A DNA stretch of 64,000 bases from Chitinophaga pendula (GTDB taxonomy: Bacteria > Bacteroidota > Bacteroidia > Chitinophagales > Chitinophagaceae), in NCBI RefSeq assembly GCF_020386615.1, contig NZ_CP077769.1:6001501-6065500 (forward strand), given 5' to 3'. The notes beneath the pieces were generated by a model that was given only the letters and a program-made list of their open reading frames with translations, was not told the origin of the DNA and did not search any database. Within the stretch, counting starts at the first letter, position 1; each line of letters starts with the position of its first letter. The position numbers and the translations under genes are program-made. Positions 28,976 through 38,305 of the stretch are shown one piece after another.

Positions 28976-30127
28976 TTAGTTGACCTTCCGGCCTTTCCAC
29001 TGATAAGACCCAAACTTCCCCAGCCAGCCGGCCACCACAATATAAGGTATATGGAACAGCTGCCCTGGTACAAACCATACCAGCAGCTCCGTTTTCCGGA
29101 AGAAACGGGATACCGGTATCAGGAAATACAACTCTATAGTGATCTTGAATAACAACGCAATCAATAACCAGGGCCACCACATCGGTCGTACGATCGCCAT
29201 AATCCCCAACGCAAGCAGCGTCACATTCCATATATACACCCAGATCAGCACATTGGTAATGCGTTTATCTTCATACTTGTCCGCCTTCGACGACCAGCGA
29301 ATACGCTGATGCATAAAAGCCTGGAAGGTATCTACCGGCAAAGTACGCACTATCGCATCCTGGCTCTTCATGTACATGACACCTTCCGGATAAGCCTTAA
29401 AAATCTTATACATTAACAACATATCATCGCCGGAAGCAATGTTGTCAATACCTTTAAATCCATCCACCTCATAAAATACAGACCGCTCGTAGGCGAGATT
29501 GGCGCCATTACACAATGTACCATTACGCAGCTGGGATGCCGACCCGGTGATCCCCTGCATGGTCATAAAATCCAGCGACTGCATCGCTTTAAAGAAATTA
29601 TGCTCTTTATAAAAACTTACCGGCGCTGCGATAAACTTGGGACGATGCAATTCATAAAACAATACCATCGTTTCTATCCACTTTGGCCCCATCACGCAGT
29701 CCGCATCCGTGGCCACAATAAGATGTCCTGTTGCCTCAGCGATCGCGATCTCTATTGACTTTTTCTTGTAAGAATTAAGGCGCTGCTCCGCATTCAGATA
29801 ATTACTCAACTGCAATCGCCGCATATTAGGTGTGGCATATTGTTCAAACACCACGGCAGTATCGTCGGTAGAAAAATCATCGATCAGGATCACCTCCAGT
29901 AACGCAGGATCATAGGTCTGCTGCCGTAACGCATCCAGCAAAGCAGGTAGATTGGCAGCTTCATTACGGGCAGGAATGATCACCGTTACTTTGGTGAACC
30001 CACTCACCGTATTCAGCGGCACAAACGTGGGCAATTTCTTCCAGCCATAGCTGTACTTAAGCATCAATTGTGCATAAATAAGTCCCAATATCAATACAAA
30101 AGCCAGAAATACGTACATGAAATCCAT
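28976..30127 (-). CDS. Family 2 glycosyltransferase, membrane-anchored
   Basis: A 383-residue GT-A enzyme: an N-terminal membrane helix (FMYVFLAFVLILGLIYAQL), then KVTVIIPARNEAANLPALLDALRQQ, VILIDDFSTDD, ATDADCVMGPKW (DxD-like metal site), the Q(Q/R)xRW-like HQRIRWSSK, and several C-terminal helices. Likely adds sugars to a lipid or polysaccharide at the inner membrane. It neighbours the alpha/beta hydrolase and the OppC-like gene. Confidence 0.92.
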   Translation of the reverse strand: MDFMYVFLAFVLILGLIYAQLMLKYSYGWKKLPTFVPLNTVSGFTKVTVIIPARNEAANLPALLDALRQQTYDPALLEVILIDDFSTDDTAVVFEQYATPNMRRLQLSNYLNAEQRLNSYKKKSIEIAIAEATGHLIVATDADCVMGPKWIETMVLFYELHRPKFIAAPVSFYKEHNFFKAMQSLDFMTMQGITGSASQLRNGTLCNGANLAYERSVFYEVDGFKGIDNIASGDDMLLMYKIFKAYPEGVMYMKSQDAIVRTLPVDTFQAFMHQRIRWSSKADKYEDKRITNVLIWVYIWNVTLLALGIMAIVRPMWWPWLLIALLFKITIELYFLIPVSRFFRKTELLVWFVPGQLFHIPYIVVAGWLGKFGSYQWKGRKVN

Positions 30128-30166
30128 TAAAATTATACAGATGGCATAGCGCCCATTATGGCGAAA

Positions 30167-30983
30167 CTAAATATTATTTACAGCTATCTCCTTTTTTACG
30201 ATCTCCGCCAACTCAGAGGTCAGCAGATGATGCCCCTTCTCCATGATCAGTAACTTTCCTGCAAACGTGCCGTCCAAGAATTCCTCTCCCATCGCGGGTG
30301 GTATTACACGGTCATATCTCCCGAAAATCAGCAACGTTGGAATATGATATTTAGCCAGCAATGACTTACAAAGCTCCTTATCAGGCCGCATCTCACGCAT
30401 ACAGGTCCATACATTATAAACTAAAGCCCGCTTCTCTTCCGTATCCATACGGTTCAATACAAATTTGTATACACTCTGGTTCAGCCACCCCAACTTTTTC
30501 CATAAAATAAGTAAACGAAGAAATGGCGCCGGATGATAAGTAACGTAACGGAACAGCCGGTTGCCAATATTAGTAGTAGTTACAAAACGATGCCAGGGAT
30601 TATTATGCAAACCATCAGGAGCTACCAGTATCAACCTATCTATCAATGCGGCCAATGCCTCTACAATACAAAGGGCCAGCCGTCCTCCCATACTATAGGC
30701 CATGAGCGAAAAACGCTGAAACCCCTCCCGCTCCAGTATCATCTTTACTACAGTATATAGGTCCTCTTTCCGGAACGGACCTCCTTCTTTCCACTCCGTA
30801 TCCCCATGCACAGGCATATCCAATGCCACCACAGTATAAAGCTCCTTCAATTCAGGTATGATCGCCGCATAATAAGCCGAACTTTCACCAAAACCATGCA
30901 GACAGATCAATAATTCTTTTCCACTCCCTTCCCGGATACCGAAAAAAACGACTATGACGATATGGTAAGTAAAAAGAAGACAT
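30167..30983 (-). CDS. Alpha/beta hydrolase with a one-base frameshift in an A7/T7 tract
   Basis: An alpha/beta hydrolase with LLICLHGFGES (oxyanion region), nucleophile elbow SLMAYSMGGRLAL, acid near LLIFGRYDRVIP and His in MEKGHHLL. The long frame in register with the core extends upstream through a meaningless stretch without a good start. In the next frame an ATG at 30981-30983 gives MSSFYLPYRHSR, the usual start of this family, and joins the core as RFFGIREGSGKELL if one base is removed from the seven-A run at 30942-30948. This is a slipped homopolymer: a real frameshift, slippage expression or an assembly error. Confidence 0.85.
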
Positions 30984-31205
30984 ATAGCTGCAAATATGTT
31001 GAAAATATATGAGCTATCCCGAAAGCAGCAACCATATCGCAGCAAATCGCCACCTCGCCAGCTATAGAACGAAAAGAATCAGGCATACCCTGAAACAAAT
31101 AATCGATTTAACTGTTTTTTAACTATTCGCCCAATACGCAGGCTACAACACCGGCGTTTAAAACCAATAGCCTCCTGCTGAACACCTGCAACTTTTATCT
31201 CCTAT

Positions 31206-31225
31206 ATCCGGCTTCAGGTCCGGAT
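31206..31225 (+). promoter_or_regulatory. Inverted repeat next to the amidase promoter
   Basis: ATCCGG-cttcaggt-CCGGAT ends 3 nt before TATTTTTG (31229-31236), a -7 element 20 bp upstream of the amidase ATG. It occupies the -33/-7 spacer, as an operator would. The T-rich sequence after it also makes it look like a terminator, but no plus-strand gene ends here. Confidence 0.5.
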
Positions 31226-31255
31226 TTTTATTTTTGTAGTTTTTGAAGCGGCAAT

Positions 31256-33007
31256 ATGAGGATACAGCAATTTCTACTTGGCATTACATTAACATTGGCT
31301 TTTACCAGTACCACGGTAAGATCAGCAGCTCAGACATTCATCCGGTTAGTACAACCTACCCGAGAGGAAAACAATACCAGCACTCCCAGACAGTTCATTT
31401 CAGGCAGGACCTGCCAGGGCTGTAAACTATCGCTGAACAATGATAGCATCTACGTATACCCGACAGGGTCATTCGCTATTGCACGAACACTCACACCAGG
31501 TACCAGCAGATTCGTGCTCACAGCTACCGATACCACCGGAAAGACCTATTCGAGGAATATCAATTACTATTACAATATCCCCCCGGCGCCCACCGCTACC
31601 CCCATCTTCCGTATCGATTATCTGACAGTCACCCCTAAAGGCAATCTCCGGATAATGGAGGGTGATACCATCCGTATCCGCATGAAAGGATACCCCGGCT
31701 GCCAGGCAAGCTGGATCAATGGTACCCCGATAAAAGAACTCCCGACGTCCCAAACCGGTGGCGTACCGGGCATATACGCCGGGAGCTATGTGATCACGGA
31801 AGCAGATTCCACCTTGCAAGATAGTAAGCTGTACATCATGCTTAAATCCCCGGATGGAAGTATTGCCACGAAAGAAAGCAGCAACAGGTATTCTTTCCTG
31901 CAAAGTGAACATCCCTTTGTAGGTCGTACCATCGACAATATGACCTATCTCAATATTGCTCCTGAAGGAGATCGCCTGGGACCAGATAAACTGGGGTACC
32001 TGGATAAAAATGTACTGCTCGAAATCGCCGGACAGGTTGGCGATTACTATAAAGTAAAACTGGCGCCCGGCGAATATGCCTACGTCCCCGAACCCTTGCT
32101 GGATACGGCAACACTGGATGCTGCCGTACCGGTAAGTATCGTCTCCCAACCCCGCGCATGGGGAGATGCCACCCACGATTACGTATCCATTCAACTGTCT
32201 GAGAAATTACCTTACCTCTCCACACAGGATGTAAACCCTGGTAAAATAACTGTCGATGTCTATGGCGCCTATTCCGAACCTGGACTGCAGGCATTACCGC
32301 AAGGCACCAAAGAGATCAGCCGCGTCGGCTTCATGCAACTGGCCCCCAATACCTTCAGAATCAACATCGCACTGCAACACCGCCAACCCTGGGGTTACCA
32401 GCTTTATTATGAAGGCAACAACCTGGTGATCAAAGTAAAACGGCCCCCGGCATCCCGCACATTAAGCGGCCTCACCATCGGGCTGGATGCCGGACATGGG
32501 GGCAGCAACGTAGGCGCCATGGGCCCCGCCGGGATCTATGAAAAACAACTTACGCTGGCAATCACCTCGTTGCTCAAAACTGCACTGGAGAAAGAAGGTG
32601 TTCGCATTATTACCACCCGCACCCGGGACCAGTTCTTCGCCAACGAAGAACGACTCTCCTTTTATCGGAAAGCCAATCCTGACCTCCTACTCAGCATACA
32701 CCTGAACTCTGCTGCCAATCCAGTCGATATCAAAGGCACCGCTGTTTATTACAAACATCCTTTCTGCCAACCGCTCGCTAATGCCATCTATAAACGAATG
32801 CAGGAAACCGGACTTAGCGGCTTCGCCAACAATAACAATTTCAATTTTATCCTCAATAATCCAACGGAGTTCCCCGATGTCCTGGTAGAAACACTCTTTC
32901 TCAGCAATCCCGAAGATGAGATGAAAGCCCTCGATCCCGCTTTCCAACAATTAATGGCAGATAAAATAGTCCAGGGTTTAAAGGACTTCCTGGCAACTTC
33001 CGAATAA
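31256..33007 (+). CDS. N-acetylmuramoyl-L-alanine amidase (Amidase_3)
   Basis: A 583-residue periplasmic cell-wall hydrolase that cleaves the amide between MurNAc and the stem peptide. Signal peptide at the N-terminus (MRIQQFLLGITLTLAFTSTTVRSAAQ); about 370 residues of beta-rich domains precede the enzyme. Catalytic domain from about 402: LTIGLDAGHGGSNVGA (zinc His), YEKQLTLAI (zinc Glu), SIHLNSAANP (zinc His), VETLFLSNPEDEM (catalytic Glu). The large N-terminal part may target the enzyme. Confidence 0.93.
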   Translation: MRIQQFLLGITLTLAFTSTTVRSAAQTFIRLVQPTREENNTSTPRQFISGRTCQGCKLSLNNDSIYVYPTGSFAIARTLTPGTSRFVLTATDTTGKTYSRNINYYYNIPPAPTATPIFRIDYLTVTPKGNLRIMEGDTIRIRMKGYPGCQASWINGTPIKELPTSQTGGVPGIYAGSYVITEADSTLQDSKLYIMLKSPDGSIATKESSNRYSFLQSEHPFVGRTIDNMTYLNIAPEGDRLGPDKLGYLDKNVLLEIAGQVGDYYKVKLAPGEYAYVPEPLLDTATLDAAVPVSIVSQPRAWGDATHDYVSIQLSEKLPYLSTQDVNPGKITVDVYGAYSEPGLQALPQGTKEISRVGFMQLAPNTFRINIALQHRQPWGYQLYYEGNNLVIKVKRPPASRTLSGLTIGLDAGHGGSNVGAMGPAGIYEKQLTLAITSLLKTALEKEGVRIITTRTRDQFFANEERLSFYRKANPDLLLSIHLNSAANPVDIKGTAVYYKHPFCQPLANAIYKRMQETGLSGFANNNNFNFILNNPTEFPDVLVETLFLSNPEDEMKALDPAFQQLMADKIVQGLKDFLATSE

Positions 33008-33165
33008 AAGCCATAATTAATTGTTATGATCAATAACCTGCAGTTATCTACGATAAACACAAATACCTTCATACACTGCTTAAAAACAAACAATTATATA
33101 TATCCTATATAATTCAGTACTTGAGGAGCATTTTACGCTTAGTCTACAAGGATAGTGGATTATCC

Positions 33166-33173
33166 TATATTTG
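33166..33173 (+). promoter_or_regulatory. -7 element of the AhpD-like gene
   Basis: TATATTTG matches TAnnTTTG, about 70 bp upstream of the ATG. No clear TTTG at -33. Confidence 0.4.
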
Positions 33174-33242
33174 CTTATCCTTTCATAGCTTTAGGCCATT
33201 AAGGAAGTGAACTATTCAGAAAAACAAACTAAACCTAAAGCT

Positions 33243-33605
33243 ATGTCAGACGCAATACAGGAATTCAACGACTATCGGGCAAAAATGAACGAAGTGATCC
33301 TGGGCAAACAAAATAAGGTGATCAACCGCCTTTTTAACCTGGACACCAACACTTATGCAGAAGGAGCGCTGGATACCAAAGTAAAGGAAATGTTAGGCCT
33401 CGTGGCTTCAATGGTACTGCGCTGCGACGATTGCATCAAATACCACCTGGGCAAATGCCACGAACAAGGTATCAATACAGCAGAAATGTACGAGATCTTT
33501 GCCGTCGCCAATATAGTGGGAGGCACCATCGTCATCCCTCATACCCGCAGAGCAGCCGAATATTGGGACCTGCTCACTAACAACGACGCACAACAACACC
33601 AATAA
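33243..33605 (+). CDS. Carboxymuconolactone decarboxylase family (AhpD-like) protein
   Basis: A 120-residue protein starting at the ATG 33243 (MSDAIQEFNDYRAKMNE); a GTG at 33207 adds 12 unlikely residues. The AhpD core is clear: LVASMVLRCDDCIKYHLGKCHEQG with the redox CxxC and the proton-relay His four residues later. Such proteins act as alkylhydroperoxidases or related disulfide reductases. It is followed by a hairpin and then the korB promoter. Confidence 0.93.
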   Translation: MSDAIQEFNDYRAKMNEVILGKQNKVINRLFNLDTNTYAEGALDTKVKEMLGLVASMVLRCDDCIKYHLGKCHEQGINTAEMYEIFAVANIVGGTIVIPHTRRAAEYWDLLTNNDAQQHQ

Positions 33606-33632
33606 ATTCCGTGAGCGGATACAATAACCGCT

Positions 33633-33665
33633 AGATATTGGCTGCTGCCACCAGGCAGCCAATAT
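33633..33665 (+). terminator. Inverted repeat after the AhpD-like gene
   Basis: ATATTGGCTGC pairs with GCAGCCAATAT; no T-run follows, so termination is uncertain. Confidence 0.5.
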
Positions 33666-33702
33666 CCTGCACGGAAGTATCCATTCTAACTACCGATTAT
33701 TG

Positions 33703-33710
33703 TACCTTTG
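33703..33710 (+). promoter_or_regulatory. -7 element of korB
   Basis: TACCTTTG, 20 bp ahead of the ATG, implies a short 5' leader. Confidence 0.5.
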
Positions 33711-33730
33711 TGTACTATTAAAACAGAAAA

Positions 33731-34765
33731 ATGTCTACAGCTACTATTGCTCCGCAGGCACTCACAGCCAAAGATTTTGCAACAGACCAGGAAGTTCGCT
33801 GGTGCCCCGGCTGCGGAGACTATTCTATATTAAAACAGGTACAAACTATCATGCCTGGCCTGGGTATCCCCAGGGAAAATATCGTGATCGTTTCCGGTAT
33901 CGGATGCTCCTCCCGCTTTCCATACTACATGAACACTTATGGTATGCACTCCATTCACGGCCGTGCTACCGCCATCGCTTCAGGCCTGAAAGCAGCCCGC
34001 CCCGAACTAAGCGTTTGGATCGTTACTGGCGACGGCGACGGCCTCTCCATCGGCGGTAACCATACCATCCACCTGCTGCGCCGGAACTTCGATGTCAATA
34101 TCATGCTGTTCAACAACCAGATCTACGGTCTGACCAAAGGACAGTATTCCCCTACCTCCGAAGAGAATAAAGTGACAAAATCCACTCCCTTCGGTAGTAT
34201 AGATCACCCGTTCAATCCCCTGGCACTCGCCCTCGGAGCTGACGCCACCTTTATCGCACGCAGCATGGACCGTGATCCCAAACACCTGCAGGAACTCCTC
34301 AAACGTAGCCACGCCCATAAAGGTGCCTCCTTCCTGGAAATATACCAGAACTGTAATATCTTCAACGATGGCGCTTTCGAAATATTCACTGAAAAAGCCA
34401 GCAAACCAGAACAAACCCTGTTCCTAGAACAAGGCCAACCACTCGTTTTCGGCGCCCAAAAGAATAAGGGTATCCGCCTCGATGGCCTGAGACCGGTAGT
34501 AGTAGAACTCGGTACAGCATATAGCGCTTCCGACCTCTGGATACATGACGAAAATGACTTCTATAAAGCCCAGTTACTCACCCGCCTCTTCGACGACCCT
34601 CGCATAGAAGGCAGCTTCCCCCGTCCGTTCGGCGTGTTCTATCAGGCACACCGGCACACCTACGAAGAAGTAATGTCCTTCCAGCTGGAAGAAGCCATCA
34701 GCAAAAGAGGCCCCGGCGACCTGGATAAACTCCTCGCAGGCAAAGAAACCTGGACCATCAAATAA
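33731..34765 (+). CDS. korB: 2-oxoacid:ferredoxin oxidoreductase, beta subunit
   Basis: A 344-residue subunit that binds thiamine diphosphate and a 4Fe-4S cluster. Cluster cysteines are visible in VRWCPGCGDY, GIGCSSRFPYY and NCNIFNDG; the TPP/Mg motif is GDGDGLSIGGNH followed by NIMLFNNQIYGLTKGQ. It most resembles KorB (2-oxoglutarate) type enzymes. The alpha/gamma (KorA) gene normally adjacent is absent on both sides, so the partner must lie elsewhere. Confidence 0.93.
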   Translation: MSTATIAPQALTAKDFATDQEVRWCPGCGDYSILKQVQTIMPGLGIPRENIVIVSGIGCSSRFPYYMNTYGMHSIHGRATAIASGLKAARPELSVWIVTGDGDGLSIGGNHTIHLLRRNFDVNIMLFNNQIYGLTKGQYSPTSEENKVTKSTPFGSIDHPFNPLALALGADATFIARSMDRDPKHLQELLKRSHAHKGASFLEIYQNCNIFNDGAFEIFTEKASKPEQTLFLEQGQPLVFGAQKNKGIRLDGLRPVVVELGTAYSASDLWIHDENDFYKAQLLTRLFDDPRIEGSFPRPFGVFYQAHRHTYEEVMSFQLEEAISKRGPGDLDKLLAGKETWTIK

Positions 34766-34787
34766 TTACATCCTGATTTTCAATAAA

Positions 34788-34829
34788 AAGTGACCAGACT
34801 AGATAAATATCCAGTCTGGTCACTTTTTT
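34788..34829 (+). terminator. Rho-independent terminator of korB
   Basis: A perfect 13-bp stem AAGTGACCAGACT/AGTCTGGTCACTT is followed by TTTT. Confidence 0.9.
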
Positions 34830-34883
34830 GTACCAATATCTACCAAACCCCTCATAACCGCATAAAAATCATATCGTTACAGC

Positions 34884-34949
34884 TCACGTCCACCTCTCCT
34901 ATAGTTCTCCTATAGCTTACCTATAACTATCCTATATCCAACCCATACT
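34884..34949. repeat. 11-bp phased repeat array, copy 1
   Basis: Five consecutive 11-nt units centred on CCTATA run from 34895 (TCTCCTATAGT, TCTCCTATAGC, TTACCTATAAC, TATCCTATATC, CAACCCATACT), preceded by GTCCACC. It sits between the korB and lysE terminators of convergent genes. A related array at 61494-61562 shares the preamble and the 11-nt period. Confidence 0.75.
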
Positions 34950-34964
34950 CAACATTCCTTAATA

Positions 34965-35003
34965 AAAAACCGGCCTGAAGTATATCCACCTCAGACCGGT
35001 CTG
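34965..35003 (-). terminator. Terminator of the LysE-type gene
   Basis: On the minus strand ACCGG-T-CTGAgg and TTCAG-G-CCGGT pair and are followed by six T. Confidence 0.75.
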
Positions 35004-35028
35004 GTTATCTCGAAATACTGCGTACTGC

Positions 35029-35691
35029 CTAATGCCCCAGGTTACCAGTATCCAACAATACCTTATACAATAATATAACACCGAAAATAATCATACATAC
35101 ACCCGCCACCCGGTTCAGCCATACCACATTATTCAGCGTCAGCTTATGCCTTATTTTATCCGCTACAAATACCTTTATAATATCCGCAGACAGCACAAAC
35201 AATAAACAGACACCATACATCACGAAACGATGACCAACCGTAGTCGCACTATTCGCCACACATACCCCCAACCAAAAAATGATCACCCCCGGATTCAGGG
35301 TATTCATCAAAAAACCAGTCAGCCATATCTTCAGGTAATCATGCGTCCGGAACATCTCCGGCTTTTCATCCCCAGTAGTGATCCGGACCTTTTTCCAGAC
35401 CAGCCCATAGATCCCCATACAGATCAGTAAGACACCGCCTACCATCCCGATCGAACGCTTATATTCCTCCAGGTTGTAGATAAAGCTGGTGGCAAGATTA
35501 CCTATCAGCACAAAAAAGGTATCACTCATGGATACCCCGAATGCAAAGGCAATACCGGCCTTAAATCCATTGCTGATGCTATATTTGATAATGGCAAAGA
35601 TCACCGGGCCTACTGACACTGCCAGAAATAACCCTAATCCTAAACCGGCTACAATTGCTGCTGTCATGCTTAAAAATACCTGAAAATACAA
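35029..35691 (-). CDS. LysE/RhtB family exporter
   Basis: A 220-residue inner membrane exporter with six hydrophobic segments. The opening AIVAGLGLGLFLAVSVGPVIFAIIKYSISNGFKAGIAFAFGVSMSD is the LysE signature, and LMNTLNPGVIIFWLGV the second. It probably exports an amino acid or related small molecule; substrate unknown. Confidence 0.92.
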   Translation of the reverse strand: MYFQVFLSMTAAIVAGLGLGLFLAVSVGPVIFAIIKYSISNGFKAGIAFAFGVSMSDTFFVLIGNLATSFIYNLEEYKRSIGMVGGVLLICMGIYGLVWKKVRITTGDEKPEMFRTHDYLKIWLTGFLMNTLNPGVIIFWLGVCVANSATTVGHRFVMYGVCLLFVLSADIIKVFVADKIRHKLTLNNVVWLNRVAGVCMIIFGVILLYKVLLDTGNLGH

Positions 35692-35804
35692 GATTCCAAG
35701 CTCCTATCCACTGCTGACATCCCCTGGCTTATTATTTATCTACAACAAGCATAGCAAAATGGCAGTGGGTATCGAAACTTGGAATCCGTATATTACTACA
35801 ATAA

Positions 35805-37349
35805 TTACTTAGTCCCTGCTACTGTTTTCCCGGCAACGAAACGTTCCCAGTCCTTCAGCTTGTCTCCCTTCATTACACGGGGAAACTTATTCATAGCACC
35901 TTCCTTGCCTTTGCAACGCAGGTAATCTATGAATACTTCGTTAGGCATGATCTCCACAAAAACCTCCTTCAACGCCGCCGTACGCTCTACCGCATAGTCA
36001 TCATTCACATCGCTCAGGGTCTGGTCTATAATATCCCTCACCTGCTCAGCCGTCACATGCGTCGCATCAGTACCGATGTACCAACGGTGGGCAAAGAGAT
36101 TTTCATAACTAAATCCACCTACCGTAAATTCTCTCACCGTAATACCCAGTTTCTTCTGCACATTGTCGATCGCCTTATTCATGTTGTCGACGCTCATGTG
36201 CTCACCACAAAGGCTCAGGAACTGCTTGGTACGGCCTACGATCACAATTTCATGCTCTTTTACAGAAGTGAACTTCACTACATCCCCGATCAGATAACGC
36301 CAAGCACCCGCACACGTAGACAACATCACAGCATACTCCACATCTTCAACCACCTCATGTATCATATACGATTTGGGATTAGGCCTCACCTCTCCATCCG
36401 CATCGAAATTCTCTTCGTTAAAAGGAATAAACTCAAAGAAAATGCCGGCATTTAATACCAGCTTAATACCCTTTGTACCTGGCCTGGCCTGGAAGCCAAA
36501 AGAGCCTTCAGAGGCCATATAGGTCTCGATAAAATGAATGGGCTTACCCAGCAACTTCTCAAAACTATCCCGGTACGGCTCAAAAGATACTCCACCGTGA
36601 ATATAAATCGCCAGATTGGGCCATATCTCATGGATATGTTTCACCCCATGATACTTAATGATCTCTTCCAATACGATCTGCACCCAGGCTGGTACGCCAC
36701 ATACTGTACCAACATCCCATTGCGGGGCTTTCCGCACGATCAGTTTAATACGCTGCTCCCAGTTGGGCTTACGGGAAATCTTACCCCCCGGCTTATAAAA
36801 ACGACGGAACCACTTGGGAATATTCTTCGCCTGGATACCGCTCATGTCCCCTTCATAATAATCCCCCTTTTCAAACAGGGAGGTAGTCCCTCCCAACATC
36901 AGAATCCCCTTCTCGAAGGATTTAGGCGGCACATTGAAGTTCGCCATAGAGTATAACTGCTTCACACCCACTTTCTTCACCGTCTTCAACATATCCCGGG
37001 TCACAGGTATATGTTTGCTCGCAGACTCTGAAGTACCAGAACTCAATGCAAAATATTTGATCTTCTCCGGCCAGCTTACATTGGGCTCACCTTCCAGACA
37101 CTTGTGCCACCATTCGCCGTGCATTTTATTGTAATTATGCACAGGAATGCGGGTACGGTACTGGTTCATAAAGTTGGGGCTATGCAAAATATCCTCAAAC
37201 TTATAGAAACGACCGAATTGCGTATTCTTAGCCTTCGTCAGCAAACGATGCAATACCTGCAACTGATACTGACGAGGCGTACCCAACTTAAACGTGAACT
37301 TTCTCCTGATACGCAGGGACCGGGAAATTAAATTACCTATGATGGCCAT
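35805..37349 (-). CDS. GH3 family protein (auxin-responsive promoter type)
   Basis: A 514-residue protein of the GH3 branch of the ANL adenylating superfamily. The AMP-binding motif is ALSSGTSESASKHIPVT, with later IETYMASEGSFGFQ and GDVVKFTS. Plant GH3 enzymes conjugate amino acids to acyl acids; bacterial members are widespread in Bacteroidota with unknown substrates. A -7-like TATTTTTG at 37375-37382 lies about 26 bp upstream. Confidence 0.92.
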   Translation of the reverse strand: MAIIGNLISRSLRIRRKFTFKLGTPRQYQLQVLHRLLTKAKNTQFGRFYKFEDILHSPNFMNQYRTRIPVHNYNKMHGEWWHKCLEGEPNVSWPEKIKYFALSSGTSESASKHIPVTRDMLKTVKKVGVKQLYSMANFNVPPKSFEKGILMLGGTTSLFEKGDYYEGDMSGIQAKNIPKWFRRFYKPGGKISRKPNWEQRIKLIVRKAPQWDVGTVCGVPAWVQIVLEEIIKYHGVKHIHEIWPNLAIYIHGGVSFEPYRDSFEKLLGKPIHFIETYMASEGSFGFQARPGTKGIKLVLNAGIFFEFIPFNEENFDADGEVRPNPKSYMIHEVVEDVEYAVMLSTCAGAWRYLIGDVVKFTSVKEHEIVIVGRTKQFLSLCGEHMSVDNMNKAIDNVQKKLGITVREFTVGGFSYENLFAHRWYIGTDATHVTAEQVRDIIDQTLSDVNDDYAVERTAALKEVFVEIMPNEVFIDYLRCKGKEGAMNKFPRVMKGDKLKDWERFVAGKTVAGTK

Positions 37350-37500
37350 TAACTTTCTAGCTAGTTTTAAACTGCAAAAATACGTGAATTTAGTAAGTAA
37401 GGCTCCCCAAGGTGGATTTCATATATAATTGTACCTGATTCTCTATTAATTAAACAGTTGCTTCTCCATTCCTGAGGTCTGATTTCCAAAATTACCTACT

Positions 37501-37508
37501 TACCTTTG
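37501..37508 (+). promoter_or_regulatory. -7 element abutting the inositol monophosphatase start
   Basis: TACCTTTG ends 4 bp before the ATG, so the transcript may be leaderless or nearly so. Confidence 0.5.
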
Positions 37509-37512
37509 CTAC

Positions 37513-38283
37513 ATGTTAAAATCAACTTTGCTCAAAGCTACGCAAGCCGGGGGACAAATCTTACAACATTATTTTAACGGCAATCTGCAAATAAGCAGTA
37601 AGAGTACCGTCAACGATCTCGTTACCGAGGCAGACAAACAATCCGAAAAAGCTGTCATGGACACTATCCGCGCCGCTTTCCCGGATCATTTTATCCTCAG
37701 CGAAGAGGCCGGCGAACTCAGTACCTCCTCCTCAGTAAAGTGGATCATTGACCCCCTCGATGGTACCGTCAATTTCGCACATGGTATCCCCATTTGCTGC
37801 GTCTCCATCGGCGTAGAAAAAGATGGTGAAATGATCATGGGCGCAGTTTACAACCCCTTTATGAACGAATTCTTCTTCGCAGAAAAAGGACAGGGCGCTA
37901 CCCTCAATGACCAACCCATCAAAGTCTCCGGCAAAACAGAACTGGCTAGAGCCTGCCTGGTAACGGGTTTCCCCTATCAATGGGAAGAAAAAGACCACAA
38001 CCCCATGCACATCCTTGAAAATTTTGTTAAAAAAGGACTACCGGTACGTCGACTCGGCTCCGCTGCCATCGATCTCTGCTGGGTAGCATGCGGCAGATTC
38101 GATGCCTTCTATGAAGGACACCTCAATGCCTGGGACTCCGCAGCAGGATTTCTCCTCGTTCAGGAAGCTGGCGGAAAGGTAACCGACTATAAAGGACAAC
38201 CTTACTCCCCCTACCAACCAACCATCCTGGCCAGCAACGGCATCCTTCACAACGACATGCTAACTACCATTCAACAATTCTAA
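37513..38283 (+). CDS. Inositol monophosphatase family protein
   Basis: A 256-residue Mg-dependent sugar/inositol phosphatase. Metal ligands and motifs: LVTEADKQSE, LSEEAGE (Glu), WIIDPLDGTVNFAHG (the DPxDGT core), and WDSAAGFLLVQEAGG. The actual substrate could be inositol phosphate, 3'-phosphoadenosine phosphate or a sugar phosphate. Followed 22 bp later by thiL, probably cotranscribed. Confidence 0.95.
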   Translation: MLKSTLLKATQAGGQILQHYFNGNLQISSKSTVNDLVTEADKQSEKAVMDTIRAAFPDHFILSEEAGELSTSSSVKWIIDPLDGTVNFAHGIPICCVSIGVEKDGEMIMGAVYNPFMNEFFFAEKGQGATLNDQPIKVSGKTELARACLVTGFPYQWEEKDHNPMHILENFVKKGLPVRRLGSAAIDLCWVACGRFDAFYEGHLNAWDSAAGFLLVQEAGGKVTDYKGQPYSPYQPTILASNGILHNDMLTTIQQF

Positions 38284-38305
38284 TATTACCTCTTACCCAT
38301 ATACG

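Noticed and set aside
31200..31236. Rho-independent terminator before the amidase
   Set aside because: No upstream plus-strand gene ends here and the T-run overlaps a promoter -7 element; an operator is more likely.
31469..32194. A 241-codon minus-strand ORF
   Set aside because: Antisense to the amidase gene; composition reflects the opposite strand.
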